In this document: piece by piece, positions 32,043 through 41,391 of the stretch
Position numbering within the stretch: the stretch's first letter is position 1
Layout of the letters: every line of letters starts with the position of its first letter
Assembly (NCBI RefSeq): GCF_026262575.1
Contig: NZ_JAPKFL010000014.1
Location: 1 to 64,000, forward strand
Length of the DNA stretch: 64,000 nt
Origin: Streptomyces marinisediminis
Lineage (GTDB): Bacteria > Actinomycetota > Actinomycetes > Streptomycetales > Streptomycetaceae
Direction: 5' to 3'
Notes under the pieces: generated by a model
Told to the model about the DNA's origin: nothing
Database searches by the model: none
The model's input: only the letters and a program-made list of their open reading frames with translations
Program-made: the position numbers and the translations under genes

Positions 32043-32948
32043 TCAACGGCGGCGCGGCACCGGCACCCGCAGCAGGTCCCGGGCGACCGTGAGCTCGCCG
32101 GTGAACCCGGCGGCGCGGGCCTGGACGGCGAAGACCTCCGGGTCGGCGTACCGCTGGGAGAAGTGGGTCAGCACCAGGTGCCGCACCCCGCACTCGGCGG
32201 CGACCCGGCCCGCCTGGCCGGCCGTCAGATGTCCGTGGTCGCGGGCCAGGTGGGCGTCCTCGTCGGTGAACGTGGACTCGATGACCAGCAGGTCGCACCC
32301 CTCGGCCAGCGCCCAGACGCCCTCGCACAGCCGGGTGTCCATCACGAAGGCGAACCGCTGGCCCGGGCGGACCTCGCTGACGTCGGCCAGCCGCACGCCG
32401 CGCAGCGCGCCCGCGCGCTGGAGCCGTCCCACGTCGGGGCCGGTGACACCGGCCGCCGCCAGCCGCTCGGGCAGCATGCGCCGCCCGTCGGGTTCGACGA
32501 GCCGGTACCCGAAGGACTCCACCGGGTGGGAGAGCCGCCGCGCGGAGAGGGTGTACGCGGGCGTCCGCGCGAGCACGCCGTCCGCGGCGACCGGTTCCTC
32601 GCGCAGCGCCACCGTCTCGCGGTAGGCCGTCGCGTACCGCAGCCGGTCGAAGAAGCGCTGCCCGCCGGCCGGGAAGTGGGCGGTCACCGGGTGCGGCACG
32701 GCGTCGAGGTTGACGCGCTGGATCACCCCGGCGAGCCCGAGCGAGTGGTCACCGTGGAAGTGGGTGACGCACAGCCGGTTCAGGTCGTGCGCGGCCACCC
32801 CGGCCCGCAGCATCTGGCGCTGCGTGCCCTCCCCGGGGTCGAACAGCAGCCCCTCGCCGTCCCACAGCAGCACGTAGCCGTTGTGGTTGCGGTGCCGGGT
32901 GGGCACCTGACTGGCCGTGCCGAGGACGACCAACTCGCGGACGGACAC
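32043..32948 (-). CDS. rnz: Ribonuclease Z
   Basis: 301 aa MBL-fold tRNA 3'-processing endonuclease. Opening [23 protein letters not shown], zinc motif [14 protein letters not shown] (about residue 62), distal metal residues in [10 protein letters not shown] and a final [11 protein letters not shown] are all as in RNase Z. GTG start at 32948. Lies about 20 bp after the HIT gene on the same strand. Confidence 0.94.
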   Translation of the reverse strand: MSVRELVVLGTASQVPTRHRNHNGYVLLWDGEGLLFDPGEGTQRQMLRAGVAAHDLNRLCVTHFHGDHSLGLAGVIQRVNLDAVPHPVTAHFPAGGQRFFDRLRYATAYRETVALREEPVAADGVLARTPAYTLSARRLSHPVESFGYRLVEPDGRRMLPERLAAAGVTGPDVGRLQRAGALRGVRLADVSEVRPGQRFAFVMDTRLCEGVWALAEGCDLLVIESTFTDEDAHLARDHGHLTAGQAGRVAAECGVRHLVLTHFSQRYADPEVFAVQARAAGFTGELTVARDLLRVPVPRRR

Positions 32949-32966
32949 CGTCTCTCACGGCACCCG

Positions 32967-33320
32967 TCAGCCGGGGGGCCACTGCAGGCCGCGCCCGGCC
33001 AGCACGTGGCCGTGCACGTGGAAGACCGTCTGCCCGGCGGCCGACCCGGTGTTGAACACCAGCCGGTAGGCCTCGGCGCCGTCCTCGGCGGCGACCCGGC
33101 CCGCCTCCTTCGCCACGTCCGCGGCGAGCTGCGGCGCGGCGGCGGCCAGCGAGGCCACGTCCGGGTAGTGCGCCTTGGGGATCACCAGGACGTGCGTGGG
33201 CGCCTGGGGGTTGATGTCCCGGAACGCGACGGTCGTCTCCGTCTCCCGCACCAGCGTCGCCGGCACCTCGCCCGCGACGATCTTGCAGAACAGGCAGTCC
33301 GCCTGCGGTTCTCCAGCCAT
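32967..33320 (-). CDS. HIT-family nucleotide hydrolase
   Basis: 117 aa HINT-type protein. LFCKIVAGEVPA at the N-terminus, THVLVIPKAHYPDV, and the HIT triad HVHGHVLAGRGL near the end. HINT proteins hydrolyse adenosine phosphoramidates. ATG start. Sits between rsmE and rnz, the common actinobacterial order. Confidence 0.93.
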   Translation of the reverse strand: MAGEPQADCLFCKIVAGEVPATLVRETETTVAFRDINPQAPTHVLVIPKAHYPDVASLAAAAPQLAADVAKEAGRVAAEDGAEAYRLVFNTGSAAGQTVFHVHGHVLAGRGLQWPPG

Positions 33321-33350
33321 GGGCCGGATGGTACCCGCCCGCGGTGTCCC

Positions 33351-34088
33351 TCAGCCCCAGCGCCCGGTGCGTCCCAGCAGCAGCGCCGCGGCGGCCGTAC
33401 CGGCCGTGGAGGTGCGCAGCACGCTCGGTCCCAGCCGGTAGGGGCGGGCCCCGGCGGCGGTGCAGGCGGCCAGCTCCTCGGGGCTGATCCCGCCCTCGGG
33501 GCCGACGACGAGCGTGATGTGGCCGCCTTCGGGCAGGTCGGCGCGGGCCAGCGGCTCCGCGCCCTCCTCGTGCAGCACGGCGGCGAACCGGGCGGCGGCC
33601 AGCAGCTCGGTCAGCCCGCGGGTGGTGACCGGCTCGGTGACCTCAGGGAAGCGCAGCCGCCGCGCCTGCTTGCCGGCCTCGCGCGCGGTCGCCCGCCACT
33701 TGGCCAGCGCCTTCGCGCCGCGCTCGCCCCTCCACTGGGTGATGCAGCGGGCGGCGGCCCACGGCACGATGACGTCCACGCCGGTCTCGGTCATCGTCTC
33801 GACGGCCAGCTCTCCCCGGTCGCCCTTCGGCAGCGCCTGCACGACCGTGATCGCCGGGTGCGGCTCGGGCTCCGTGCGCAGCTCGCGGACGTCGACCTCC
33901 AGGCGGTCCTTGCCGGTGGCGGCCGTCACCACACCGGTGCCGCCGGTGCCGGCGCCGTCGGTGAGCACGACCTCCTCGCCCGCGCGCAGGCGGCGCACCG
34001 ACACGGCGTGCCGCCCCTCGGGCCCGTCGACGAGCACCGGACCGACGGCCAGGCGCTCGGGGGCGACGACGAAGACGGGCGCGGTCAC
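33351..34088 (-). CDS. rsmE: 16S rRNA (uracil1498-N3)-methyltransferase
   Basis: 245 aa SPOUT methyltransferase. N-terminal PUA-like domain (VLVDGPEGRHAVSVRRLRAGEEVVL region, about residues 18-40), then the trefoil-knot SAM site TLVVGPEGGISPEELAA (about 192) and the final LGPSVLRTSTAGTAA. GTG start overlaps the stop of the preceding nitronate monooxygenase-like gene by 4 nt (GTGA). Confidence 0.95.
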   Translation of the reverse strand: MTAPVFVVAPERLAVGPVLVDGPEGRHAVSVRRLRAGEEVVLTDGAGTGGTGVVTAATGKDRLEVDVRELRTEPEPHPAITVVQALPKGDRGELAVETMTETGVDVIVPWAAARCITQWRGERGAKALAKWRATAREAGKQARRLRFPEVTEPVTTRGLTELLAAARFAAVLHEEGAEPLARADLPEGGHITLVVGPEGGISPEELAACTAAGARPYRLGPSVLRTSTAGTAAAALLLGRTGRWG

Positions 34089-35251
34089 GGGGCGTCCCCT
34101 CCGGTGTGGTGGTCGGGGTCGCGGTGCGGGTCCGGGTCGGAGGCCGGGGCGGTGCCGTCGGACGCTCCCGACGCGTCACGGGCGGCCGCCAGCTCCGCCG
34201 CCAGCCGGGCGACGAGCTCGGCGGCGGGCAGCTCCCGGGCCAGGCGGTGCCCCTGTCCGGCCCACAGCGCCATGCCCTGTGGGTCCCCGGCGGCCGCCGC
34301 GGCCTTGCGCAGCGGCGCGGTGAGGTGGTGGACGTGCGGGTAGGCGGCCGGGGCGAAGGGGCCGTGCTCGCGCAGGAAGCGGTTGACCAGGCCGCGCGCG
34401 GGGCGGCCGGTGAACGCCCGGGTCAGCTCCGTGCGCGCGAAGACGGGGTCGGTCAGCGCCCGCTTGTGCAGCGGGTGCGCGCCGGACTCGGGACAGGCCA
34501 GGAACGCGGTGCCGAGCTGGGCGGCGGTGGCCCCGGCGGCCAGGACGGCCGCGATCTGCCGGCCGCGCATCAGCCCGCCCGCGGCGATCACCGGCAGCGG
34601 CAGCTCCTCGGTGACGCGCGTCACCAGTGGCAGCAGGCCGTATCCGGCGCCGGGGGCGTCGGCGCGGCGGTCGTCGTGGTGGGTGCCGAGGTGGCCGCCC
34701 GCCTCCACGCCCTGCACACACAGCGCGGCGGCCCCGGCCCGGTGCGCGGCGCGGGCCTCGGTGAGCGAGGTGACGGTGACGACGGTGAGGGTGCCCGCGC
34801 GCGCGAAGCGCTCCAGCACCCGTGGAGCGGGGCAGCCGAAGGTGAAGCCGACCACCGGCACGGGGTCGTCGAAGAGGACGGCGAGCTTGCCCTCGTAGCC
34901 GTCGTCGGCACCGGAGTCCGGGTCGCCGAGCTCGGTCCCGTACCAGGCGGCCTCGCCCGCGAGCTGCTCGCGGTAGACGGCCACGGCGGCGCTGGCGTCC
35001 TTGCCGGGGCCCTCGGGCGGCTGCGGCAGGAACAGGTTGACGCCGAAGGGGCGGGAGGTGCGCCGGCGCAGCTCCCGGATCTCGGCGTACATGGCGTCGG
35101 GCGTCTTGTACCCGGCCGCGAGGAAGCCCAGGCCGCCCGCCTCGCTGACGGCCGCGGCCAGGGGCGGCCCCGCACCGCCGCCCGCCATCGGCGCCTGCAC
35201 GACCGGGTGGTCGTACAGGGCGGCCAGCGGGGGCGGCGCAGGCGCGGTCAC
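34085..35251 (-). CDS. Nitronate monooxygenase-like FMN protein
   Basis: 388 aa NPD-like TIM-barrel flavoprotein. VVQAPMAGGGAGPPLAAAVSEAGGLGFLAAGY, taken in parts, is the FMN-barrel N-terminus; FGVNLFLP, VGFTFGCP, GVEAGGHLGTH and PVIAAGGLMRGRQ are the FMN-phosphate and catalytic segments of nitronate monooxygenases. The last ~30 residues are Asp/His/Pro-rich. It oxidises nitronates in characterised members; the physiological substrate here is unknown. Seven bp after dnaJ, coupled to rsmE by GTGA. Confidence 0.9.
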   Translation of the reverse strand: MTAPAPPPLAALYDHPVVQAPMAGGGAGPPLAAAVSEAGGLGFLAAGYKTPDAMYAEIRELRRRTSRPFGVNLFLPQPPEGPGKDASAAVAVYREQLAGEAAWYGTELGDPDSGADDGYEGKLAVLFDDPVPVVGFTFGCPAPRVLERFARAGTLTVVTVTSLTEARAAHRAGAAALCVQGVEAGGHLGTHHDDRRADAPGAGYGLLPLVTRVTEELPLPVIAAGGLMRGRQIAAVLAAGATAAQLGTAFLACPESGAHPLHKRALTDPVFARTELTRAFTGRPARGLVNRFLREHGPFAPAAYPHVHHLTAPLRKAAAAAGDPQGMALWAGQGHRLARELPAAELVARLAAELAAARDASGASDGTAPASDPDPHRDPDHHTGGDAP

Positions 35252-35258
35252 CGGCCCG

Positions 35259-36386
35259 TCACCGGCCGCTCCAGGCGTCCTTCAGCCGGGAGAACAGGCC
35301 CTGCTGGCCCGGCTGGAACTGGCCCGTCGGGCGCTCCTCGCCGCGCAGCTTGGCCAGCTTGCGCAGCAGCTCCTCCTGCTCGGGCTCCAGCTTCGTCGGC
35401 GTCGTCACCTCGACGTGCACGATGAGGTCGCCGCGTCCGTTGCCGCGCAGGTGGGTGACGCCGCGTCCGTGCAGCGGGATGGACTGCCCGGACTGCGTGC
35501 CCGGGCGGACGTCCACGTCCTCCACGCCGTCCAGCGTCTCCAGGGGGCACTTGGTGCCCAGGGCCGCCGCCGTCATCGGGATGGTGACCGTGCAGTGCAG
35601 ATCGTCCCCGCGCCGCTGGAAGACCGCGTGCTGCTTCTCGCGGATCTCCACGTACAGGTCCCCGGCGGGGCCGCCGCCGGGGCCGACCTCGCCCTCGCCG
35701 GCGAGCTGGATGCGGGTGCCGTTGTCGACGCCGGCCGGGATCTTGACGGTGAGGCTGCGCCGCGAGCGCACCCGGCCGTCCCCGGCGCACTCCGGGCACG
35801 GGGTGGGCACGACCGTGCCGAAGCCCTGGCACTGCGGGCAGGGCCGCGACGTCATCACCTGGCCGAGGAAGGAGCGCGTCACCTGCGAGACCTCGCCGCG
35901 GCCGCGGCACATGTCGCAGGTCTGCGCGGAGGTGCCGGGCGCGGCGCCCTCACCGCTGCACGTGGTGCAGACGGTGGCGGTGTCGACCTGGATCTCCTTG
36001 GTGGTGCCGAACGCGGCCTCCTCCAGCGTGATCTCCAGGCGGATCATCGCGTCCTGGCCGCGCCGGGTGCGCGAGCGCGGCCCGCGCTGCGCGGCGTTGC
36101 CGAAGAACGCGTCCATGATGTCGGAGAAGTTGCCGAAGCCGCCGCCCGCGCCGAAGCCGCCGGCCGCGCCACCGGCCGGGTCCCCGCCCAGGTCGTACAT
36201 CTGCTTCTTCTGCGGGTCCGAGAGGACCTCGTAGGCGGTGTTGATCTCCTTGAAGCGCTCCTGCGTCTTCGGGTCGGGGTTCACGTCCGGGTGGAGCTCG
36301 CGCGCCAGCCGGCGGAAGGCCTTCTTGATCTCGTCCTGCGAAGCGTCGCGCTGCACGCCCAGGATCGCGTAGTAGTCCGTCGCCAC
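35259..36386 (-). CDS. dnaJ2: Chaperone DnaJ (second actinobacterial type)
   Basis: 375 aa Hsp40. J domain with HPD ([12 protein letters not shown], about residue 32), a Gly/Phe-rich linker ([16 protein letters not shown]), four zinc-finger repeats [32 protein letters not shown] (about residues 140-205), then the substrate-binding C-terminal domain. GTG start immediately abuts the hrcA stop (0 bp). This hrcA-linked copy is distinct from the dnaJ of dnaK operons. Under HrcA control through the CIRCE site before hrcA. Confidence 0.95.
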   Translation of the reverse strand: MATDYYAILGVQRDASQDEIKKAFRRLARELHPDVNPDPKTQERFKEINTAYEVLSDPQKKQMYDLGGDPAGGAAGGFGAGGGFGNFSDIMDAFFGNAAQRGPRSRTRRGQDAMIRLEITLEEAAFGTTKEIQVDTATVCTTCSGEGAAPGTSAQTCDMCRGRGEVSQVTRSFLGQVMTSRPCPQCQGFGTVVPTPCPECAGDGRVRSRRSLTVKIPAGVDNGTRIQLAGEGEVGPGGGPAGDLYVEIREKQHAVFQRRGDDLHCTVTIPMTAAALGTKCPLETLDGVEDVDVRPGTQSGQSIPLHGRGVTHLRGNGRGDLIVHVEVTTPTKLEPEQEELLRKLAKLRGEERPTGQFQPGQQGLFSRLKDAWSGR

Positions 36387-37403
36387 TTACGACTCCGCGA
36401 GAAACTGTCCGACGTAACGTGCCACTGCGCGTACCGCTCCCATCGTTCCGGGGTAGTCCATGCGGGTCGGTCCGACCACGCCGAGCTTGGCGACCGCCTG
36501 GTCGCCGGAACCGTAACCGACCGAGACGACGGACGTGGAATTGAGGCCCTCGTGCTCGTTCTCGTGCCCGATGCGGACGGTGACGTCACGGTCGGTCGCC
36601 TCACCGAGCAGCTTGAGCAGCACGACCTGCTCCTCCAACGCCTCCAGCACCGGCCGGATGGTCAGGGGGAAGTCGTGCCCGAAGCGGGTCAGGTTGGCGG
36701 TGCCGCCGATGACCAGACGCTCCTCGGTCTCCTCCACGAGCGTCTCCAGCAGCGTCGCCACGACGGCCTGGACCGCGCCGCGGTCCTCGGCGTCGAAGGC
36801 GTCGGCCAGGTCCTGCACGAGCTGCGGGACGGCGGTGAAGCGCTGCCCCGCGACACGGCTGTTGAGCCGGGCGCGCAGATCGGCCACCGCGTTCTCGGTG
36901 ACCGGCCCCGGGCAGTCCACCATGCGCTGTTCGACCCGGCCGGTGTCGGTGATGAGCACCAGCATGACGCGGGCCGGGGCCAGCGCCAGCAGCTCCACGT
37001 GACGCACGGTGGAGCGCGTCAGCGAGGGGTACTGCACGACGGCGACCTGCCGCGTGAGCTGGGCCAGCAGCCGCACCGTGCGGCCCACGACGTCGTCCAG
37101 GTCGACCGCGCCGTCCAGGAAGTGCTGGACGGCCCGCCGCTCGGGCACCGACATGGGCTTCACGCTCGCCAGCCGGTCGACGAACAGGCGGTAGCCCTTG
37201 TCGGTGGGGATCCGCCCCGCACTGGTGTGCGGTTGCTGGATGTACCCCTCCTCCTCCAGCGCCGCCATGTCGTTGCGGACCGTGGCCGGGGACACGTTCA
37301 GGCCGTGCCGCTCGGTCAGCGCCTTGGAGCCCACGGGCTCCTCGGTGCCCACGTAGTCCTGGACGATGGCACGCAACACCTGGAGTCGGCGTTCGCTCAG
37401 CAT
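36387..37403 (-). CDS. hrcA: Heat-inducible transcription repressor HrcA
   Basis: 338 aa repressor of heat-shock genes through CIRCE. N-terminal winged helix ([35 protein letters not shown], with [10 protein letters not shown] after), then the GAF-like effector domain and a C-terminal [22 protein letters not shown] at 37403; upstream open frame to 37505 crosses the CIRCE element and is not coding. First gene of hrcA-dnaJ2; the CIRCE centred 57 bp upstream makes it autoregulatory. Confidence 0.96.
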   Translation of the reverse strand: MLSERRLQVLRAIVQDYVGTEEPVGSKALTERHGLNVSPATVRNDMAALEEEGYIQQPHTSAGRIPTDKGYRLFVDRLASVKPMSVPERRAVQHFLDGAVDLDDVVGRTVRLLAQLTRQVAVVQYPSLTRSTVRHVELLALAPARVMLVLITDTGRVEQRMVDCPGPVTENAVADLRARLNSRVAGQRFTAVPQLVQDLADAFDAEDRGAVQAVVATLLETLVEETEERLVIGGTANLTRFGHDFPLTIRPVLEALEEQVVLLKLLGEATDRDVTVRIGHENEHEGLNSTSVVSVGYGSGDQAVAKLGVVGPTRMDYPGTMGAVRAVARYVGQFLAES

Positions 37404-37447
37404 GGTGCGCACCTCCCGTCCGGCCGTACTGCGTGGCGTTCCCGCCC

Positions 37448-37472
37448 TGGCACTCTGCGTGGGCGAGTGCCA
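37448..37472. promoter_or_regulatory. CIRCE operator
   Basis: TGGCACTC-N9-GAGTGCCA, an 8-bp perfect inverted repeat with the diagnostic 9-bp spacer, between hrcA (minus) and the MBL-fold gene (plus). HrcA binding here should repress hrcA-dnaJ2, and could also affect the plus-strand gene. Confidence 0.93.
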
Positions 37473-37582
37473 ACTCTCCCGGGCCAGTGTACGGCCGGTT
37501 CCCACGCCCCGGGCAAGGGCGGCCGCATGCGACCGTACCGCGTGCCGGGCACACCGGCGCCGGTGGCGCTAGCGTCGGCGGT

Positions 37583-38356
37583 ATGACGGCACGGTGGGAG
37601 GAGCTGGCCGAGGGCGTCGTGCGGCGGCGGCTGCCCGGCTGGGACGAGACGGTGGGCGCCGTGCGCGGCCCGGACGGCGTGCTGGTGGTCGACACCGGCG
37701 CCACGCTGCGCTGCGGCGCGGAGCTCCGGCGCGAGCTGCGCGCGCTGTTCGGCGCGCCCGTGCGGTGGGTGGCGCTCACCCACCCGCACTTCGACCACGT
37801 GCTCGGCACCGCCGCGTTCGCCGGCGTCCAGGTGTACGGGGCGGTGGGGACGGCGGCCCTGTTCTCGTCGGGCCCCGCAGGCCCCGCAGGCCCCGCAGGC
37901 CCCGCGAAGCCCGCGGCGCCCGGGACGTCCGCGTTCGCCGACGAGCTGCGGGCCGACGCGGTACGCCACGGCGTCTCCCCCGACGAGGCGGCCTCCGCCG
38001 CCGACGCGCTGGTGACCCCGCACCACCAGGTCAGCGGCGAGCTGACCCTCTCGCTCGGCGGCGACCGGCGCGTCATGCTCGCCAACGTGGGCCCCGGGCA
38101 CACCGGGCACGACCTCGCCGTGCTGGTGCCGGGCTCGCCGGGGGTCGTCTTCTGCGGCGATCTCGTGGAGGAGTCCGGCGAACCGCAGGCCGGGCGCGAC
38201 GCGCACCCGGCCGCCTGGCCCGCCGCGCTGGACCGCCTGCTGGCGCTCGGCGGCCCGCACGCGCGCTACGTCCCCGGCCACGGCGCCGTCGTCGACGCCG
38301 CGTTCGTGCGCGCCCAGCGGGTGGCCCTGGCACGCCGCTTCGGCGTCCCGCGCTGA
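37583..38356 (+). CDS. MBL-fold metallohydrolase
   Basis: 257 aa. Zinc-site motif THPHFDHVLGTAAF (about residue 67), NVGPGHTGHDLAVLVPG, VVFCGDLVEESG and GHGAVVD near the end give the complete metallo-beta-lactamase ligand set. A (Gly-Pro-Ala)n run encoded by four 9-bp tandem repeats (about 37871-37908) is inserted after the first zinc motif. Glyoxalase-II-like or other hydrolase activity cannot be resolved. ATG at 37583. Divergent from hrcA across the CIRCE element. Confidence 0.88.
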   Translation: MTARWEELAEGVVRRRLPGWDETVGAVRGPDGVLVVDTGATLRCGAELRRELRALFGAPVRWVALTHPHFDHVLGTAAFAGVQVYGAVGTAALFSSGPAGPAGPAGPAKPAAPGTSAFADELRADAVRHGVSPDEAASAADALVTPHHQVSGELTLSLGGDRRVMLANVGPGHTGHDLAVLVPGSPGVVFCGDLVEESGEPQAGRDAHPAAWPAALDRLLALGGPHARYVPGHGAVVDAAFVRAQRVALARRFGVPR

Positions 38357-38453
38357 GCCGCCGCGCCCCGGCGGCGCGCCGCCGGGCGCGCCGCCGGGCG
38401 CGCCGCCGGGGTGCGGCCCGCGCCGCGGGGCCGGGGGACGGCAGAATGCCCCC

Positions 38454-39290
38454 ATGCGCAACGGCCGTTACGACAACGTGGACTTCACCGCACCGTGGAA
38501 GCGGGGCACCCCGGCGCCGGAGCTGGAGGCCGCGCCCGACCTCGTGGTGGAACACGCCGCGAGCGGCTTCTGCGGCGCCGTCGTGCGCTGCGAGAAGACC
38601 GCGCAGGGCCCCACGGTCACCCTGGAGGACCGGTTCGGCAAGCACCGGGTGTTCCCCCTGGAGCCGCGCGGCTTCCTGGTGGACGGCGAGCCCGTCACCC
38701 TCGTCCGCCCCCGCCGCGCCGCCCCCGCGGGCGCGGCCCGCACCGCCTCCGGCTCGCTGGCCGTGCCGGGGGCGAAGGCCCGGGTGGCGCGGGCCGGCCG
38801 CATCTACGTCGAGGGCCGCCACGACGCGGAGCTGGTGGAGCGCGTGTGGGGCGACGACCTGCGCATCGAGGGCGTCGTCGTGGAGTACCTGGCGGGCGTG
38901 GACGTCCTGCCGGCCGTCGTCGAGCGCTTCGGCCCCACACCGCGGGCACGGCTGGGCGTGCTCGTGGACCACCTCGTGCCGGGCTCGAAGGAGTGGCGCA
39001 TCGCACAGGCGGTGAGCGGCGACCACGTGCTCGTCGTCGGCCACCCGTTCGTCGACGTGTGGGCGGCCGTCAAGCCCGCCTCGGTCGGCATCGCGCGCTG
39101 GCCGCAGGTGCCCCGGGGCCAGGACTGGAAGATTGGGGTGTGCCGCGCGCTCGGATGGCCGGAGAACACCGGCGCGGCCTGGCAGCGCATCCTGGCCGGG
39201 GTGCGCTCCTACCGCGACCTGGAGCCCGAGCTCCTGGGGCCGGTGGAGCACCTCATCGACCACGTCACCGTGGGCGGCCCCACCGGGTGA
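38454..39290 (+). CDS. DUF3097 domain protein
   Basis: 278 aa. YDNVDFTAPWKRGTPAPE start, RVARAGRIYVEGRHDAELVERVWGDDLR (in part a Toprim-like beta-alpha pattern with E-G-x-x-D), and VLVDHLVPGSKEWRIA (about residue 165) identify DUF3097, an actinobacterial family of unknown function. The ExRHD and DxLV acidic positions resemble a Toprim metal site, suggesting a nucleic-acid role, which is inference. ATG start. Followed by hemW after about 60 bp that contain a tandem repeat. Confidence 0.88.
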   Translation: MRNGRYDNVDFTAPWKRGTPAPELEAAPDLVVEHAASGFCGAVVRCEKTAQGPTVTLEDRFGKHRVFPLEPRGFLVDGEPVTLVRPRRAAPAGAARTASGSLAVPGAKARVARAGRIYVEGRHDAELVERVWGDDLRIEGVVVEYLAGVDVLPAVVERFGPTPRARLGVLVDHLVPGSKEWRIAQAVSGDHVLVVGHPFVDVWAAVKPASVGIARWPQVPRGQDWKIGVCRALGWPENTGAAWQRILAGVRSYRDLEPELLGPVEHLIDHVTVGGPTG

Positions 39291-39300
39291 GCCGGGCCGC

Positions 39301-39348
39301 CGCGCCGATCGCGGACAGGGGACGCGCGCCGATCGCGGACAATGGACG
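39301..39348 (+). repeat. Two tandem 24-bp repeats at the hemW start
   Basis: 39301-39324 and 39325-39348 match at 22 of 24 positions and share CGCGCCGATCGCGGACA. The second copy ends two bases before the hemW ATG, so it occupies the ribosome-binding region, which has no good Shine-Dalgarno. Each copy contains CGATCG. Confidence 0.8.
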
Positions 39349-39349
39349 C

Positions 39350-40582
39350 ATGCCCTCCGCACTCCCCGACGGCGAGCCCGTGCCCGCCGACGGCGCCCTG
39401 CCGGCCGCCGCGCTGGCCGGCCGCGCCCAGCGCCCGCTCGGTTTCTACCTGCACGTCCCGTACTGCGCCACGCGCTGCGGGTACTGCGACTTCAACACCT
39501 ACACCGCCGGCGAGCTGCACGGCTCCGGCGGGGTGCTGGCGTCCCGGGAGAACTACGCGGACACCCTGGCCGACGAGGTCCGCCTCGCCCGGAAGGTGCT
39601 GGGCGACGATCCGCGCCCGGTCAGCACCGTCTTCGTCGGCGGCGGCACCCCGACGCTGCTGCCCGCCGCCGACCTGGGCCGGATGCTCGCCGCGGTGCGC
39701 GAGGAGTTCGGGCTCGCCCCGGACGCGGAGGTCACCACCGAGGCCAACCCGGAGTCCGTGGACCGGGCGTACCTGGCCCGGCTGCGGGAGGCCGGGTTCA
39801 GCCGCGTGTCGTTCGGCATGCAGAGCGCCCGCCCGCACGTGCTGCGGGTGCTGGACCGCACGCACACCCCCGGACGGCCCGAGCAGTGCGTGGCCGACGC
39901 CCGCGCGGCCGGGTTCGACCACGTCAACCTGGACCTGATCTACGGCACGCCCGGTGAGAGCCACGCCGACTGGCGCGCCTCCCTGGACGCGGCGCTCGGC
40001 GCGGAGCCCGACCACGTCTCGGCGTACGCGCTGATCGTGGAGGACGGCACCCAGCTCGCCCGGCGCGTGCGGCGCGGCGAGCTGCCGATGCCGGACGACG
40101 ACGCGCTGGCCGACCGCTACTTGATCGCCGAGGACCGGCTGGGCGAGGCGGGGCTGTCCTGGTACGAGGTGTCGAACTGGGCGCGCACCGAGGCCGGGCG
40201 GTGCCGCCACAACGAGCTGTACTGGACCGGCGCCGACTGGTGGGGCGCCGGGCCCGGCGCGCACAGCCACGTCGGCGGCGTGCGCTGGTGGAACGTCCGG
40301 CACCCCGCCGGCTACGCGCAGGCGCTGGCGGCGGGCCGCTCGCCCGGGGCGGGCCGGGAGGTGCTGAGCGCCGAGGACCGCCGCGTGGAGCGCGTCATGC
40401 TGGAGCTGCGCCTGGTGGACGGCGTGCCGCTGGACGTGCTGACCCCGGCGGGCACCGCGGGGGCCGAGCGGGCGCTGGCGGCCGGACTGCTGCGTCCGGA
40501 GGCGTACGCGGCCGGGCGGGCCGCCCTCACCCTGCGCGGCCGCATGCTGGCCGACGCCGTGGTGCGCGACCTGGTGGACTGA
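39350..40582 (+). CDS. hemW: Heme chaperone HemW (radical SAM)
   Basis: 410 aa. The radical-SAM cluster motif is YCATRCGYCDF (C-x3-C-x2-C, about residues 41-48), followed by FVGGGTPTLLP, EANPES, SFGMQSARPHVLRVLDRTH and NLDLIYGTPGE, the HemW set. Often annotated coproporphyrinogen III oxidase, but HemN-specific residues are not evident. ATG at 39350 chosen by homology; the same frame is open far upstream through DUF3097. Precedes hrcA in many actinobacteria; here the DUF3097 and MBL genes lie between. Confidence 0.93.
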   Translation: MPSALPDGEPVPADGALPAAALAGRAQRPLGFYLHVPYCATRCGYCDFNTYTAGELHGSGGVLASRENYADTLADEVRLARKVLGDDPRPVSTVFVGGGTPTLLPAADLGRMLAAVREEFGLAPDAEVTTEANPESVDRAYLARLREAGFSRVSFGMQSARPHVLRVLDRTHTPGRPEQCVADARAAGFDHVNLDLIYGTPGESHADWRASLDAALGAEPDHVSAYALIVEDGTQLARRVRRGELPMPDDDALADRYLIAEDRLGEAGLSWYEVSNWARTEAGRCRHNELYWTGADWWGAGPGAHSHVGGVRWWNVRHPAGYAQALAAGRSPGAGREVLSAEDRRVERVMLELRLVDGVPLDVLTPAGTAGAERALAAGLLRPEAYAAGRAALTLRGRMLADAVVRDLVD

Positions 40583-40701
40583 CCCGCGGGCCGTCCCGGC
40601 GCCCGGAGCCCGCGGCGCCCCGGCCGTGCTCCGCGCGCCGGGGGCCGTCCGGGTGCGGAACGGGCTCGGGCGGGCGCACGGCCGGGAGTCCGGGCACGGC
40701 G

Positions 40702-40740
40702 AAGGCCCCGCGCTCCCGTGGGGAGGGATCGCGGGGCCTT
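40702..40740. terminator. Bidirectional hairpin between hemW and rpsT
   Basis: AAGGCCCCGCG pairs with CGCGGGGCCTT (11 bp, perfect), with an inner CTCCC/GGGAG stem. The convergent hemW and rpsT end on either side. Nothing else is evident in 40583-40899. Confidence 0.8.
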
Positions 40741-40899
40741 GGCCGTCGTACGGTGCGCGCCGCACCCGCGTGGCGAACGCAGGCCGCGTGCGGCGCGAGG
40801 TGGGTCCCGTCGGGACGCGCGGTGCGGGGCGGCTGATGAGAGGGCAGCCGCGCGGTTCCGGCACCGGGTCACCGCGGCGGGGGGCTCACGCCCCCGGAG

Positions 40900-41166
40900 T
40901 CACTTCCGCAGACCGGAGACCTGCTGGGCCAGCGCCGACTTCTTGTTGGCGGCGTTGTTCTTGTGCAGGACGCCCTTGCTGACGGCCTTGTCCAGCTTGC
41001 GGGTGGCGACGCGCGCCGCCTCGTCGGCCTGGGCGCTCTCCCCGGCGGCGACGGCCTCGCGCACGCGGCGGATGGCCGTCTTCAGCTCGGACTTGACCGC
41101 CTTGTTGCGCTGGCGGGCCTTCTCGTTGGTCTTGATCCGCTTGATCTGGGACTTGATGTTCGCCAC
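40900..41166 (-). CDS. rpsT: 30S ribosomal protein S20
   Basis: 88 aa, helical basic protein binding 16S r[24 protein letters not shown] at the N-terminus in shortened form and [20 protein letters not shown] near the end are canonical S20. GTG at 41166 with AGAAGG 7 nt upstream. Divergent from lepA with about 225 bp between them. Confidence 0.96.
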   Translation of the reverse strand: MANIKSQIKRIKTNEKARQRNKAVKSELKTAIRRVREAVAAGESAQADEAARVATRKLDKAVSKGVLHKNNAANKKSALAQQVSGLRK

Positions 41167-41391
41167 GAAGGAGCCTTCTCGGGTTGCGACAGATGATGTG
41201 CGTGCACCGCCCGTCCGCAGTCGCCCGCCGCTGCTCAGCCGGGGCTGTCCAGCGGGGCCACGACGGCACGAGGCACAGTCGCCCACCTTAGCAGGGGGCC
41301 ACCGGCCGCCCTAATCCGTCCCCCCGGCGCCGGACATGGGACGATGGGGGCGACGTACCGAACCGCAGCCATGATTCTGACAGGACCCCGC

